From assembly GCA_017935785.1 (NCBI GenBank), contig JAGBGU010000055.1, positions 1-51,261 on the forward strand: a DNA stretch of 51,261 nucleotides, read 5' to 3'. The position numbers were made by a program, and so were the translations under genes. This document shows, piece by piece, positions 8,119-17,928 of this stretch (position 1 is the first letter of the stretch; every line of letters begins with the position of its first letter). The notes under the pieces were generated by a model. The model had not been told where the DNA came from and did no database searches. It saw nothing but the letters and a program-made list of their open reading frames with translations. This DNA is from Bacteroidaceae bacterium (lineage in GTDB: Bacteria > Bacteroidota > Bacteroidia > Bacteroidales > Bacteroidaceae).

Positions 8119-9246
8119 ATGAAAAAGAATATCACCATCAACCTCTTCGGACAGCTTTATGCCATTGACGAAGACGCATACCAAATGCTGGAGTGCTATC
8201 TGGACAGCATGAAAAGCTACTTCTCGCGCCAAGAGGGCGGCGAGGAAATTGCCGACGATATTGAACACCGGGTGGCGGAGCTGCTCTGGGAACGCCGCGA
8301 AGCCGGATCAGAAGCCGTAGACCTGAACACCGTAAAGGCCATCATCAAGCAGATTGGCAACCCCTCGGAAATTGACGACATGGAGAGCGGACAGGAATAC
8401 GCCGACAACAATGCCGAGGGCGAGGACTCTCTGGGCGAAACCTTCAGAAAAGGCGCATACGCCGCCGGAAAGGCCACCAAGTCGGCCATGGGAAGGGTGA
8501 AAAGCCACATCAGCAGCCGCCGTTTCTACCGCGACGAGAACGACAAGATTCTGGGCGGAGTCTGCTCCGGACTGGCACAGTACTTCGGCGGACAGGATCC
8601 CCTGCTGTGGCGAGTGGCAGTGTGCGCCCTTGCCATCTGCTCGCTCGGCATCACCCTCATCCTGTATCTGCTCATCTGGATTGTGGCTCCCGTGGCCCGT
8701 ACTCCGGAAGAGAAACTGCGCATGAAGGGAATGGAGGTGAACAGCACCAACCTGAGCGAACAGATCATAGAGGACAACAACGAGGAGAAACTGCCCCGGC
8801 GCAACGAGGCCGGCCAAATCATCCGTGCCATTCTGTGGGTCATCATGATCATTCTGATTGGCCTCATCGTGGTGCCCCTGCTCCTTGTGGCCGGCTCGTT
8901 TCTGTTCTGCATAATCGTCGCCGCCACCATATTCTCCCAATTGGGTTCAAGCATTACCATCGACACCTACCAGCACATCCCCAACACCTCGCCCTTCCTG
9001 GGCACAGACCATCTGTGGCTCGTAGAACTGCTGCAACAAAGCAGCTTTTCCGCTTGGGGATTCCTGATTTCCGGACTGGTGGCCACCGTAATCCCCATCT
9101 ACGCATTCATACGGCTGATCAGAAAGAATCCGGACAATAACATGTCCTTTGGCGCAAAAGTGGCGCTTACGCTCATCTGGATTCTGGCCCTTGTGTTCTG
9201 CATCTGGTGCTTCGGCATAACCACTTACAATTTCCAACACTTGTAA
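8119..9246 (+). CDS. PspC-domain inner-membrane protein (long paralog)
   Basis: 375 residues. The N-terminal soluble domain (1-90, with LFGQLYAIDEDAYQMLECYL) is followed by a linker and a PspC domain from about residue 134 (RFYRDENDKILGGVCSGLAQ), whose hydrophobic helix is LWRVAVCALAICSLG. Further membrane segments lie at about 235-275 and in the last 80 residues. PspC proteins sense envelope stress in enterobacteria; in Bacteroidota they often pair with PadR regulators. It shares the first 90 residues and the PspC domain with the next gene, pointing to tandem duplication. Confidence 0.88.
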   Translation: MKKNITINLFGQLYAIDEDAYQMLECYLDSMKSYFSRQEGGEEIADDIEHRVAELLWERREAGSEAVDLNTVKAIIKQIGNPSEIDDMESGQEYADNNAEGEDSLGETFRKGAYAAGKATKSAMGRVKSHISSRRFYRDENDKILGGVCSGLAQYFGGQDPLLWRVAVCALAICSLGITLILYLLIWIVAPVARTPEEKLRMKGMEVNSTNLSEQIIEDNNEEKLPRRNEAGQIIRAILWVIMIILIGLIVVPLLLVAGSFLFCIIVAATIFSQLGSSITIDTYQHIPNTSPFLGTDHLWLVELLQQSSFSAWGFLISGLVATVIPIYAFIRLIRKNPDNNMSFGAKVALTLIWILALVFCIWCFGITTYNFQHL

Positions 9247-9292
9247 CCGTAAGCTGTACAAGCCATATATTATTCAGAAAAAAAATTGAGTC

Positions 9293-10021
9293 ATGAAGAA
9301 GAACATCAACATCAATTTGTCCGGACAGCTTTATGCCATCGATGAAGACGCATATCAGATTCTGAAATCCTATCTGGACAGCATGGAAAGCTATTTCTTG
9401 CGCCAGGAAGGAGGCGATGAAATAGCCGAAGACATCAAGAACCGCGTGTCAGAACTGCTTTGGGAACGAAAAGAGAACGGCCAACAGGCCGTAGACATAG
9501 AAACCGTCAAGACCATTATCAAGCAGATTGGCAATCCCTCGGAAATTGACGACACAAACTACAGTCACGGGCCAGAGGAGCCAGGCAAGACCAACACTCC
9601 AACCCGGGAAAAAGAAAAACGTCATCTCTACCGTGACAGGCAAGACAAGATTCTCGGAGGAGTATGTTCCGGACTGGCACATTACTTCGGCGGACAAGAC
9701 CCCTTGCTATGTCGTATAATCACACTGGTGCTCGCCTTCTTGTCTCAAGGAATCATCCCCTTCATTTATGTGGTCATGTGGATTCTTGTGCCGCAGGCAA
9801 TCACTCCAGAAGACCGTCTGCGCATGAAGGGACTTGAGGTAAACGGTACAAACCTAAGCGAACAGGTATTAACAGACTCGCAAACAGCCCCCACGAAGGA
9901 CAAACTATCACACAAAATTTTCCGTGTCATTATGTGGATTCTGCTGGTGGTAATGTTGATTAACTTCATCTGTGCTCTGCTTATATTCATTAACTTTATA
10001 CCGGGTTTGCGATTTATGTAA
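9293..10021 (+). CDS. PspC-domain inner-membrane protein (short paralog)
   Basis: 242 residues, a shortened copy of the preceding protein: the same N-terminal domain (LSGQLYAIDEDAYQILKSYL), a shorter linker, the PspC domain beginning LYRDRQDKILGGVCSGLAHY, and one terminal membrane segment (VIMWILLVVMLINFICALL). It lacks the large C-terminal membrane region of its neighbour. It follows by 46 bases and probably belongs to the same operon. The hairpin at 10102-10137 would end transcription. Confidence 0.87.
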   Translation: MKKNININLSGQLYAIDEDAYQILKSYLDSMESYFLRQEGGDEIAEDIKNRVSELLWERKENGQQAVDIETVKTIIKQIGNPSEIDDTNYSHGPEEPGKTNTPTREKEKRHLYRDRQDKILGGVCSGLAHYFGGQDPLLCRIITLVLAFLSQGIIPFIYVVMWILVPQAITPEDRLRMKGLEVNGTNLSEQVLTDSQTAPTKDKLSHKIFRVIMWILLVVMLINFICALLIFINFIPGLRFM

Positions 10022-10101
10022 TACCATATAAAATGTGCCAAGCCTGAAACAAAACATGAAGAGATGTGATTAGTGTAAAACCGTTTCGGCCCGACACTGA
10101 C

Positions 10102-10137
10102 AGCGGGAGGAAGACTGCAGGGTCATTCCTCCCGCTC
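10102..10137 (+). terminator. Hairpin terminator after the second PspC gene
   Basis: AGCGGGAGGAA (10102-10112) pairs exactly with TTCCTCCCGCT (10127-10137), followed by a short CTTTG tail. The weak U-run lowers certainty. Confidence 0.6.
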
Positions 10138-10140
10138 TTT

Positions 10141-10475
10141 GTAAAGGGGTTTTAGGCCACCAATTCGTATTTCCGGAGTGTCGGAAATCCATTTTAGACC
10201 ACCAATCGGCATTTCCGGAGTGTCGGAAATCCATTTTAGACCCCTGATCGGCATTTTCAGAGTGTCGGAAATCCATTTTAGACCCCTGATCGGCATTTCC
10301 GGAGTGTCGGAAATCCATTTTAGACCACCAATCGGCATTTTCGGAGCGTCGGAAATCCATTTTAGACCCCCAATCGGCATTTTCGGAGTGTCGGAAATCC
10401 ATTTTAGACCCCCAATCGGCATTTTCGGAGTGTCGGAAATCCATTTTAGACCCCCAATCGGCATTTTCGACGTTC
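10141..10475. repeat. 42-bp minisatellite, seven core copies
   Basis: The core TCGGAAATCCATTTTAGA starts at 10181, 10223, 10265, 10307, 10349, 10391 and 10433, a strict 42-base period, with degenerate flanks on each side. Variation is concentrated at ACCACC/CCCCTG/CCCCCA and at CCGG/TCAG/TCGG. Because 42 is divisible by three, several frames stay open on both strands; none has a ribosome site or start that makes a convincing gene. It lies between two unrelated hairpins (10102-10137 and 10502-10538). Confidence 0.92.
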
Positions 10476-10501
10476 ATGAAAGCGGTTCGGTTATTCAAGA
10501 A

Positions 10502-10538
10502 GCGTGGGAGAAATGAACTGACATCATTCCTCCCACGC
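10502..10538 (-). terminator. Hairpin after the thioesterase gene
   Basis: GCGTGGGAGAAATGA (10502-10516) pairs with TCATTCCTCCCACGC (10524-10538) with one mismatch. It lies 28 bases past the thioesterase stop on the minus strand. The U-run is poor, so termination is inferred from position. Confidence 0.5.
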
Positions 10539-10565
10539 CTATATAATTATAATGTAGCCAATCTG

Positions 10566-11021
10566 CTACTTTGCAGATTCCAGCAGGGCCGGATTCTTCT
10601 CGAAGGCGGCAATCTTCTCGCGTATGGCCTGCGGCATACGGATGGACTCGTTCTTCTGATAGTCAAAAGCTACCATGATGGTTCGGCACTCGCACTTGAT
10701 TGACTGGGTGCGGATGTTCAGGGCACGCTGGCACAGGGTGAAGCTCTTGTTGCCCAGACGGGTGATGGAGGTCTGGATGACAATCTCGTCGGGATAAAAG
10801 ATGGGAGCCAGGAAGTTGGCACTTACGTTGGCCACTACGATGCCCATCTGCTTGAACACATCATCGCCAATGACGTCCAGGAAGTATTTTGTCTTGCACA
10901 TGTCGAACAAGGAGAAATAGACCGCATTGTTGACATGGCCAAAGGGATCAACATCAGAGAAGCGCAACTGCGCGGGCATCTGGTGCTGCCAAGTAAAATC
11001 TGCAGGGAAATTGGGTTCCAT
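10566..11021 (-). CDS. Hotdog-fold acyl-CoA thioesterase (YbgC/4HBT type)
   Basis: 151 residues of a single hotdog fold. The 4-hydroxybenzoyl-CoA thioesterase signature is clear: FSDVDPFGHVNNAVYFSLFD with the catalytic-type Asp25. The enzyme would hydrolyse acyl-CoA or acyl-ACP thioesters in the cytosol; chain length cannot be read from sequence. It lies 18 bases downstream of the GH99-like gene and is probably the last gene of a transcript starting at typA. Confidence 0.88.
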   Translation of the reverse strand: MEPNFPADFTWQHQMPAQLRFSDVDPFGHVNNAVYFSLFDMCKTKYFLDVIGDDVFKQMGIVVANVSANFLAPIFYPDEIVIQTSITRLGNKSFTLCQRALNIRTQSIKCECRTIMVAFDYQKNESIRMPQAIREKIAAFEKNPALLESAK

Positions 11022-11039
11022 ATTTTTTCTTTGATATGA

Positions 11040-12938
11040 TTATTTTTTCCAGATATAACGGAAGTTGAAACGGCGGTTGGGAGCTGTGTCGCCATGGGTG
11101 CAGAGGGAAATTACATCGTCCAGGCTGGCGGGATTGTCTGCCCATTTGAAGTCGAAGCTCATCTTGCCGCCCTTCAGCCCCAGGCTGCTTCTTGACAAAG
11201 ACATTTCCAGGGCGTTTCCGCTCTTGGCCATCTGAACGGGACACACCTCGGTCCATCCGTCAATGTCCTTATCGTAACGGCAGAGCATCTGCTGGGACAC
11301 CATATAGTCGTACCCGCTCCATCCCGTCTGCACATTCTGGTCGGCATCAATGAAGAGCAGCATCCAGTTCTTGTCCGTTTCAGGGGTAAGGTCTGCAGCG
11401 GTCTCGGCATAGAAGCAGAGGTTGCTTCCGTCGCACGCCACCTTGCTCAGCACAATGTCGTTGCGGCCGCTCTTGTCCGTATAGTGCAGGTTGCCATAGC
11501 CGGGATGGTCGCGATGTGCGATATCGCCCTTTGTGTCGCGGTATTCCACCTCAACCTGCTGCCAGTCCGCCATGTTGCCGTCAATGGAGATAGCGGCCGT
11601 TCCCTTGTTTACGGGAATGGGGCGCACGCCCTTGTAGCGGCGGATGTTCTGCACCATCTGCATGTAATAATTGTCCGTATAGCCGCCCTTCATGGGAGCT
11701 ATGGTGCGGTTGTACTCGGCATTGTACTGGTCTACAAAATAGAAGGGGTTCTTGCGTTCCAGGAATCCGTCGGGGCCGGGAGCATGGCCGCCGGGGTCCA
11801 GTCCGCTCTTGTATTTGCCTGCCGTCCACTCGTTCCAGTCGTTCAGATAGATGAAGTCGGGGTCTACGCCCAACGCCTCGTCCCAGCGTTCCTGGAAGTA
11901 GATGCCGTAGCGCACGGGATCAAGGCATTCCTTGTTGCCGAGGAAGGGCACCTTTGCCTTGACGGGCATGTCGCAGATGTCCAGCTTGGGCTGTCCGCCC
12001 TTGCGCGACCAGCTCTTTCCCACGTTGGTAATGGGGTGCTGGGCGGGGGTAACGGACATCTGTTCGTAGCGTCCCTTCCATGTTGCGGCCAGCTGTTCGG
12101 GCTTCATCTGGGCCACCTTCTTGTCGTTAAGCTGCAGGCCGAATGACCAGTTGCCCTCCGTGCCCACATAGCGTTTGCCGGCCCATTCGTAATAGCCCCA
12201 CCACATATTGCGCAGGGTAAAGAACTGCTTAACCTCGTCAGAATAATCGGCCAGGTTCTTCTCGCCTCCGCCCACATTGGCGTCTACGCTGGGGGTGGCG
12301 TTATAGAGCAGCAGGGGCTTGCCGTCCCAATAGAACCAGAGGTCCTGATACCGGGGATTCTTGTAGAACTTGTCGTAAAGCTGGTGCACCACCGTGATTA
12401 CGTTTCCGTTGAAGGCCCAGAAGCAGAACTTGGGCACCTTGTTGCCCTCCTTCTTCATCTGCGCCATGGTACGCAGGGTAACATCCCACTCGTCCCAGTA
12501 CAGCACGGCATTGGTTACGTCAAAGATAATCATGTCCACTCCGGCATCGGTAAGCATGGACATGTCCTTGCGTATGACATACTCGTCCTGGCTAAGGAAG
12601 TATCCCCATTCGGGTTCGCCCCAGTGATAGGAAGACTTGGTCCATGCCGGACTGTCGTTGTTGCGGCTGGCATAGGGGTCCTGGGCCAGAACGCGGCTCA
12701 CATCGGCACGGTATTCCTTTCCGTCATGCAGACCCTGCGTGTGCCAGGTTACGTAGAAGATTCCCACCGTGCGTTCCTTGTCAGTCTTCAGGGGCGAATC
12801 TTCGGCTGTGGGCATGGTGCGCCCCACTCCGTCCGTTGCCACCCAAGTGTCCGGGTAAATGTCCTGATACGTCTGGGGCATGGCTGTCCCTGCCATGCCC
12901 ATTCCCAGAAAAAGGGTAATAAGTTTCTGTTTTACCAT
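11040..12938 (-). CDS. Secreted GH99-like (GH71/99 type) glycoside hydrolase with C-terminal DOMON/CBM9-like domain
   Basis: 632 residues with a signal peptide (MVKQKLITLFLGMGMAG, cleavage near AMPQ). The central domain contains GIFYVTWH, DMIIFDVTNAV and YLNDWNEW near residue 365; the N-x-W-N-E-W block is typical of GH99-like/WbsX proteins. From about residue 455 a beta-sandwich resembling CBM9/DOMON follows (SIDGNMADWQ, MLLFIDADQN). A polysaccharide-active enzyme in the periplasm or at the surface is likely; the substrate is unknown. It sits 23 bases behind typA and 18 ahead of the thioesterase gene. Confidence 0.72.
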   Translation of the reverse strand: MVKQKLITLFLGMGMAGTAMPQTYQDIYPDTWVATDGVGRTMPTAEDSPLKTDKERTVGIFYVTWHTQGLHDGKEYRADVSRVLAQDPYASRNNDSPAWTKSSYHWGEPEWGYFLSQDEYVIRKDMSMLTDAGVDMIIFDVTNAVLYWDEWDVTLRTMAQMKKEGNKVPKFCFWAFNGNVITVVHQLYDKFYKNPRYQDLWFYWDGKPLLLYNATPSVDANVGGGEKNLADYSDEVKQFFTLRNMWWGYYEWAGKRYVGTEGNWSFGLQLNDKKVAQMKPEQLAATWKGRYEQMSVTPAQHPITNVGKSWSRKGGQPKLDICDMPVKAKVPFLGNKECLDPVRYGIYFQERWDEALGVDPDFIYLNDWNEWTAGKYKSGLDPGGHAPGPDGFLERKNPFYFVDQYNAEYNRTIAPMKGGYTDNYYMQMVQNIRRYKGVRPIPVNKGTAAISIDGNMADWQQVEVEYRDTKGDIAHRDHPGYGNLHYTDKSGRNDIVLSKVACDGSNLCFYAETAADLTPETDKNWMLLFIDADQNVQTGWSGYDYMVSQQMLCRYDKDIDGWTEVCPVQMAKSGNALEMSLSRSSLGLKGGKMSFDFKWADNPASLDDVISLCTHGDTAPNRRFNFRYIWKK

Positions 12939-12961
12939 GAATTAGTATGTTTTGGTTTTTC

Positions 12962-14773
12962 CTACGCTTCGGGCTGGCGGTTGGCGCGCTTGCGTTCCAG
13001 ATGGTCAAGGATAACCTTGCGCATTCGCATACTCTTGGGCGTAACCTCCACGTATTCGTCTTCCTTGATATACTCAAGCGCCTCTTCCAGACTGAAAACC
13101 GTGGCCGGAATGATGCGGGCCTTCTCGTCGGAACCGCTTGCGCGCATGTTGGTAAGCTGTTTGGACTTGGTTACGTTCACCACCAAGTCGTTGTCATGAA
13201 CGTGTTCGCCCACCACCTGTCCGGCATAGACCTGTTCCTGGGGGTCTATGAAGAACTTTCCGCGGTCCTGCAGGTTATTGATGCTGTAGGCAAACGCCGT
13301 ACCGGCCTCCATGGAAATCATGGATCCGTTTGTGCGGCGCAGAATTTCGCCCTTGAAGGGCTGGTACTCCTTGAAGCGGTGGGCAATGATGGCCTCGCCC
13401 TGCGAAGCGGTGAGCATATTGGTGCGCAGACCGATGATTCCGCGGCTGGGGATATTGAACTCGATGTTCACGCGCTCGCCCTGGGTTTCCATGCTTACCA
13501 TCTCGCCCTTTCGGCGCGTTACCATATCAATCATCTTGCTGGAGAACTCCTCCGGCACGTTGATGGTCATTTCCTCTATGGGCTCGCAGCGCACGCCGTC
13601 TATTACCTTATATATTACCTGGGGCTGGCCCACCTGCAGCTCGTAGCCCTCGCGGCGCATAGTCTCTATGAGCACGCTCAGATGGAGCACGCCACGGCCG
13701 CTGACAATCCAACGGTCTGTATACCCTTCTGCGAACTCCACACGCAGGGCAAGATTCTTCTCCAGCTCCTTCTGCAAACGGTCGTTGATGTGGCGGCTGG
13801 TGCAGAACTTGCCTTCCTTGCCAAAGAAAGGAGAGTCATTGATGGTAAAGAGCATACTCATGGTGGGTTCGTCTATGCTGATGGGGGGCAATGCCTCGGG
13901 ATTCTCGTAATCGCAGATGGTGTCGCCTATTTCAAAGTTGTCCAGACCCACTATGGCGCAGATGTCTCCGCTGCCAACCTCGGCAGTCTTCTGGCGTCCC
14001 ATTCCGGTGAAAGTATGCAGTTCCTTTATCTTGGTTTTCTCGGCCTTGCCGTTCCGGTGAATGATGGTTACGTTCATGCCCTCGCGCAATGTGCCGCGAT
14101 GCACTCGGCCAACGGCAATACGGCCGGTGTAGTTGCTGTAGTCCAGCGATGTGATAAGCATTTGGGGAGTACCCTCCAGCTGCCTGGGAGCCGGGATATG
14201 CTCCAGAATGGAATCCAGCAGAAAGGTAAGGTCGCCTGAAGGCTCGCTCCAGTCGGCGCTCATCCAGCCGTTCTTTGCCGATCCGTAAATGACGGGGAAA
14301 TCCAGCTGCTCTTCAGTGGCATTCAGGTCGCACATCAGGTCGAAGACCATCTCGTACACCTCTTCGGGGCGGCAGTTGGGCTTGTCCACCTTATTTACCA
14401 CCACCACTGGCTTCAGTCCCATCTCCAGCGCCTTTTGCAGCACAAAGCGGGTCTGCGGCATGGGACCTTCGAAGGCATCCACCAAGAGCAGACAGCCGTC
14501 GGCCATGTTGAGCACACGCTCCACCTCGCCTCCAAAGTCGCTGTGGCCCGGGGTGTCGATAATGTTTATCTTAGCATCCTTATAGTTAATGGAGACGTTC
14601 TTGGAAAGAATGGTTATTCCGCGTTCGCGCTCCAGTTCGTTATTGTCCAGCATCAATTCGCCTGTCTGCTGGTTCTCGCGGAAGAGGTTTCCGGCCAGCA
14701 GCATTTTGTCCACCAGAGTGGTCTTTCCATGGTCCACATGGGCTATGATGGCTACATTTCTGATATTCTGCAT
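12962..14773 (-). CDS. typA: Translational GTPase TypA/BipA
   Basis: 603 residues starting [19 protein letters not shown], which places the P-loop where TypA has it; a longer frame upstream crosses the promoter. Visible GTPase motifs are G1 [10 protein letters not shown]3 [10 protein letters not shown] and G4 NKVD, followed by EF-G-like domains and the BipA-specific C-terminal domain. TypA binds the ribosome and helps assembly and growth under stress. Length and motifs are complete. Two unrelated genes follow closely on the same strand. Confidence 0.97.
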   Translation of the reverse strand: MQNIRNVAIIAHVDHGKTTLVDKMLLAGNLFRENQQTGELMLDNNELERERGITILSKNVSINYKDAKINIIDTPGHSDFGGEVERVLNMADGCLLLVDAFEGPMPQTRFVLQKALEMGLKPVVVVNKVDKPNCRPEEVYEMVFDLMCDLNATEEQLDFPVIYGSAKNGWMSADWSEPSGDLTFLLDSILEHIPAPRQLEGTPQMLITSLDYSNYTGRIAVGRVHRGTLREGMNVTIIHRNGKAEKTKIKELHTFTGMGRQKTAEVGSGDICAIVGLDNFEIGDTICDYENPEALPPISIDEPTMSMLFTINDSPFFGKEGKFCTSRHINDRLQKELEKNLALRVEFAEGYTDRWIVSGRGVLHLSVLIETMRREGYELQVGQPQVIYKVIDGVRCEPIEEMTINVPEEFSSKMIDMVTRRKGEMVSMETQGERVNIEFNIPSRGIIGLRTNMLTASQGEAIIAHRFKEYQPFKGEILRRTNGSMISMEAGTAFAYSINNLQDRGKFFIDPQEQVYAGQVVGEHVHDNDLVVNVTKSKQLTNMRASGSDEKARIIPATVFSLEEALEYIKEDEYVEVTPKSMRMRKVILDHLERKRANRQPEA

Positions 14774-14824
14774 ACTATTGTCTTGATATATAAAACATGT
14801 AAAACAGACGGTCTGTTTCGTGTG

Positions 14825-14855
14825 CAAAATTACAAAAAAATGCCATAACGACAAA
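14825..14855 (-). promoter_or_regulatory. typA promoter
   Basis: On the minus strand TTTG (14855-14852), 19 bases, TAATTTTG (14832-14825), an exact consensus match. The start would be about 45 bases upstream of the typA ATG at 14773. It is divergent from the rpsO promoter. Confidence 0.75.
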
Positions 14856-14895
14856 AAAAAGACAAACCCTTCGTAGGATACTCAATATTTTTTTA

Positions 14896-14903
14896 TAACT
14901 TTG
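14896..14903 (+). promoter_or_regulatory. rpsO promoter -7 element
   Basis: TAACTTTG at 14896-14903 followed by CACCCG. The upstream -33 element is weak (TTCG at 14870-14873). The leader to the rpsO ATG is about 80 nt. Confidence 0.6.
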
Positions 14904-14990
14904 CACCCGCATTTCCGGAGCAGTACCAGAAAAGAGCTTTCGGGCAAGCTGCACGGACAAACAAGTTTAATTCATATTTAAAATCAAGTT

Positions 14991-15260
14991 ATGTATTTAG
15001 ATTCAGCTAAAAAGCAAGAGATTTTCACACAGTACGGACAGGGTGCAGCCGACACAGGCAGCGCAGAAAGCCAGATTGCATTGTTCACTTACCGCATTGC
15101 TCACCTGACCGAGCACATGAAGCAAAACCGCAAGGACCACAGCACCGAGCGTGCGCTGACCGGTCTGGTAGGTAAGCGCCGCAGCCTTCTGAACTACCTG
15201 AAGGCCCGCGACATCAACCGCTACCGTGCCATCATCAAGGCTTTGGGCCTGCGCAAGTAA
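14991..15260 (+). CDS. rpsO: 30S ribosomal protein S15
   Basis: 89 residues, the usual length. The family core is complete: GSAESQIALFTYRIAHLTEH, the basic DHSTERAL loop and KRRSLLNYLKARDINRYRAI. S15 binds the central domain of 16S rRNA early in 30S assembly. A strong terminator follows at 15289-15329. The leader (about 80 nt) could hold an autoregulatory site as in other bacteria, but no structure was confirmed here. Confidence 0.98.
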   Translation: MYLDSAKKQEIFTQYGQGAADTGSAESQIALFTYRIAHLTEHMKQNRKDHSTERALTGLVGKRRSLLNYLKARDINRYRAIIKALGLRK

Positions 15261-15288
15261 TCTTCGCTCGACCCGCTGAGAAGAGAAT

Positions 15289-15329
15289 AAAGCTGCATTC
15301 CCATCACGGGTTTGCAGCTTTCTTTTTTC
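15289..15329 (+). terminator. rpsO terminator
   Basis: AAAGCTGCA (15289-15297) pairs with TGCAGCTTT (15313-15321), followed by TCTTTTTTCG. Confidence 0.85.
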
Positions 15330-15364
15330 GTTTAAGTTTAAAGACAAACTTCACGCTATTAATT

Positions 15365-17905
15365 ATGAATATGAATATAAAGAAACTTATCCCCGATGCG
15401 TTGGCCGTGCTGTTCTTCGTGGCCGTCAGCGTATTGTATTTCCTTTCCCCCATTCGGGACGGACTGGTGCTAACGGGGCATGACCACAGTGCGGCCATCG
15501 GCTCAAACGTGGAGATGGAACAGTACCGCAAGGAGCACAACGGCGAGCGCACACGATGGACCAATACGCTCTTCTGCGGAATGCCCACCTACCAGATGAG
15601 CCCCTCCTACCCCAGCACCCGCACCCTGAGCTACATTGAAAGCATCTACCAGCTGGGGCTGCCGGAAGTGGCCGCCTATGTATTCATGATGCTGCTGGGC
15701 TTCTACATCATGCTGCGCGCCTTCGACTTCCGTGTGTGGATGGCCGCGCTGGGCGCCATACTCTGGGCCTTCAGCAGCTACTATTTCATCATCATTGCAG
15801 CCGGACATATCTGGAAACTGCTCACCCTGAGCTTCATTCCGCCCACCATTGCCGGAATGGCACTCTGTTATAAGGGCCGTCACTTGTGGGGCATCTCGCT
15901 TACGGGCATCTTCACCGCTCTGCAAATCCTGAGCAACCACGTCCAGATGACCTATTACTTCCTCTTTGTAATGGGACTTATGGTGCTGGCCTATTTCATT
16001 GACGCGCTGAAGAAGAAGACCCTGAAGCAGTGGTGGCGCGGAAGCCTTTGCTTTGCCATCGGCGGCATACTGGGTATCTGCATAAACCTGAGCAACCTGT
16101 ACCACACATGGCAATACAGCAAGGAAAGCATGCGCGGAAAGAGCGAGCTTACCCAAAAGACCAAGGACCCCAAGGACCAGACCAACAGCGGACTGGAACG
16201 CAGCTACATCACTGCATGGAGCTACGGAATAGGCGAGACATGGACGCTGCTCGTGCCCAACACAAAGGGAGGCGCCAGCCAGCCCCTGTCACAGAGCAAG
16301 ACCGCCATGGAGAAGGCCAACAGCATGTATGCCCCCATCTACCAGGCCTTCACACAATACTGGGGAGAACAGCCCGGAACCAGCGGCCCCGTTTACGTGG
16401 GCGCATTTGTGCTTACGCTCTTCTGCCTGGGACTGTTCATAGTAAAGGGCCCCATGAAATGGTGTCTGCTGGCCGCCACCATCCTGAGCATCCTGCTTTC
16501 ATGGGGAAAGAACTTCATGGGATTCACCGACTTCTTCCTGGACTATGTGCCCATGTACGACAAATTCCGTACCGTAGCTTCCATTCTGGTAATAGCCGAA
16601 TTCACCATCCCCATGCTGGCCATGCTGGCACTTAAGCGCCTGGCGGACGAGCCGGACTGCCTGAGCGGAAAGGACGGAAACATGCCGCGCATCCACTATC
16701 TCACCCTCAGCTTTGCGCTGACCGGCGGCATAGCCTTCCTCTTCTGGCTTATGCCCGACACATTCTTCGGACAGTATATGTCCACGATGGACCTCCATTA
16801 CATGAAGCAGTACGTGGAGGCCGGCTACATCCCGCAGGAGATGATGAACGGAATCATCGCCAACATGAGCGAGATGCGCCGTGCCATGTTCACGTCAGAC
16901 GCCTTGCGCAGCTTCATCATCATAGGAGCCGGCACACTGGTACTGCTGGTTTACCGCTGGGGAAAAATAAAGACCGTGCCCATGGTGGCCTGCCTCATCG
17001 TCCTCTGCCTGGCCGACATGTGGGGCGTGAACAAGCGCTATCTGAACGACGGCATGTTTGTACAGCCCCGTCCGCAGGCGCAGAATTTCCCCACCACCCC
17101 AGCTGACGAGCTGATTCTGCAGGACAAGGACGCCTACCACCGCGTGCTGAACCTGACCGTGAGCACCTTCAACGACAACACCACATCGTACCACCACAAG
17201 AGCATCGGAGGCTACCACGCCGCCAAACTGCGCCGCTACCAGGAGCTTATCGAGGAACACCTGCAGGGCGAAATGCGCAAGGCACAGGTGACGGCCATCA
17301 CCAACCAGTTCTCTCTGGACAGCGTCAGCACAGACACCATCACCCCCGTGCTGAACATGCTGAACATGAAATACATGATTCTGGCCGGAAAGGAGAACGC
17401 CCGCATTCCCGTGCTCAACCCCGGCGCTAACGGAAATGCCTGGATGGTGGACAACATCGAATACGTGGCCGATGCCGATGCGGAAATAAAGGCTCTGCAC
17501 GGAATGGACACCAAGCACTGCGCCGTGGCCGACAAGAAGTTTGAAGCCATACTGGGCCAGGCCGTTCCCGAAAGCAAGGGCAGCATCAGGCTCACACAGT
17601 ATGCGGCCAACGAACTGGCCTATGAGGCGGATTCGGAAAAAGGCGGAATTGCCGTGTTCAGCGAGATATACTACCCCGAATGGACCTGTCTGGTGGACGG
17701 CAAGGAGACAGAAATAGGAAGAGTGAACTACGTTCTGCGCGCCATCCGTCTGGAGCCGGGCAAGCACACCATTGTGTTCCGCTTCGACCCCAAGAGCATC
17801 CACACTACCGAGGCCATAGCCTATGCCGCTCTGGGCGTACTGGCGCTGATTCTGCTGGCGCTTGCCGTGATGCCCTTATACAAGCGTACGAAGAAAGAGG
17901 AATAA
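15365..17905 (+). CDS. YfhO-family polytopic membrane protein
   Basis: 846 residues with about a dozen hydrophobic segments, starting DALAVLFFVAVSVLYFL, and a soluble C-terminal portion (about residues 570-820) before a last membrane helix (ALGVLALILLALAVMPL). The conserved YfhO features TGHDHSA and LFCGMPTYQMSP follow the first helix. Family members are thought to use lipid-linked sugars to modify cell-surface polymers; that function is inferred. Downstream convergent genes encode glycosyltransferases, consistent with a surface-glycan neighbourhood. ATG codons at 15365 and 15371 are both possible. Confidence 0.87.
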   Translation: MNMNIKKLIPDALAVLFFVAVSVLYFLSPIRDGLVLTGHDHSAAIGSNVEMEQYRKEHNGERTRWTNTLFCGMPTYQMSPSYPSTRTLSYIESIYQLGLPEVAAYVFMMLLGFYIMLRAFDFRVWMAALGAILWAFSSYYFIIIAAGHIWKLLTLSFIPPTIAGMALCYKGRHLWGISLTGIFTALQILSNHVQMTYYFLFVMGLMVLAYFIDALKKKTLKQWWRGSLCFAIGGILGICINLSNLYHTWQYSKESMRGKSELTQKTKDPKDQTNSGLERSYITAWSYGIGETWTLLVPNTKGGASQPLSQSKTAMEKANSMYAPIYQAFTQYWGEQPGTSGPVYVGAFVLTLFCLGLFIVKGPMKWCLLAATILSILLSWGKNFMGFTDFFLDYVPMYDKFRTVASILVIAEFTIPMLAMLALKRLADEPDCLSGKDGNMPRIHYLTLSFALTGGIAFLFWLMPDTFFGQYMSTMDLHYMKQYVEAGYIPQEMMNGIIANMSEMRRAMFTSDALRSFIIIGAGTLVLLVYRWGKIKTVPMVACLIVLCLADMWGVNKRYLNDGMFVQPRPQAQNFPTTPADELILQDKDAYHRVLNLTVSTFNDNTTSYHHKSIGGYHAAKLRRYQELIEEHLQGEMRKAQVTAITNQFSLDSVSTDTITPVLNMLNMKYMILAGKENARIPVLNPGANGNAWMVDNIEYVADADAEIKALHGMDTKHCAVADKKFEAILGQAVPESKGSIRLTQYAANELAYEADSEKGGIAVFSEIYYPEWTCLVDGKETEIGRVNYVLRAIRLEPGKHTIVFRFDPKSIHTTEAIAYAALGVLALILLALAVMPLYKRTKKEE

Positions 17906-17928
17906 TCCCTGCACGCCAGATGCAGAAA

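Noticed and set aside
10141..10475. CRISPR array
   Set aside because: The repeated unit is contiguous with no unique spacers, and no cas genes are present.
10070..10516. Open frames on both strands across the 42-bp array as proteins with a 14-residue repeat
   Set aside because: All stay open only because the period is a multiple of three; none has a promoter, ribosome site or non-repeat domain.
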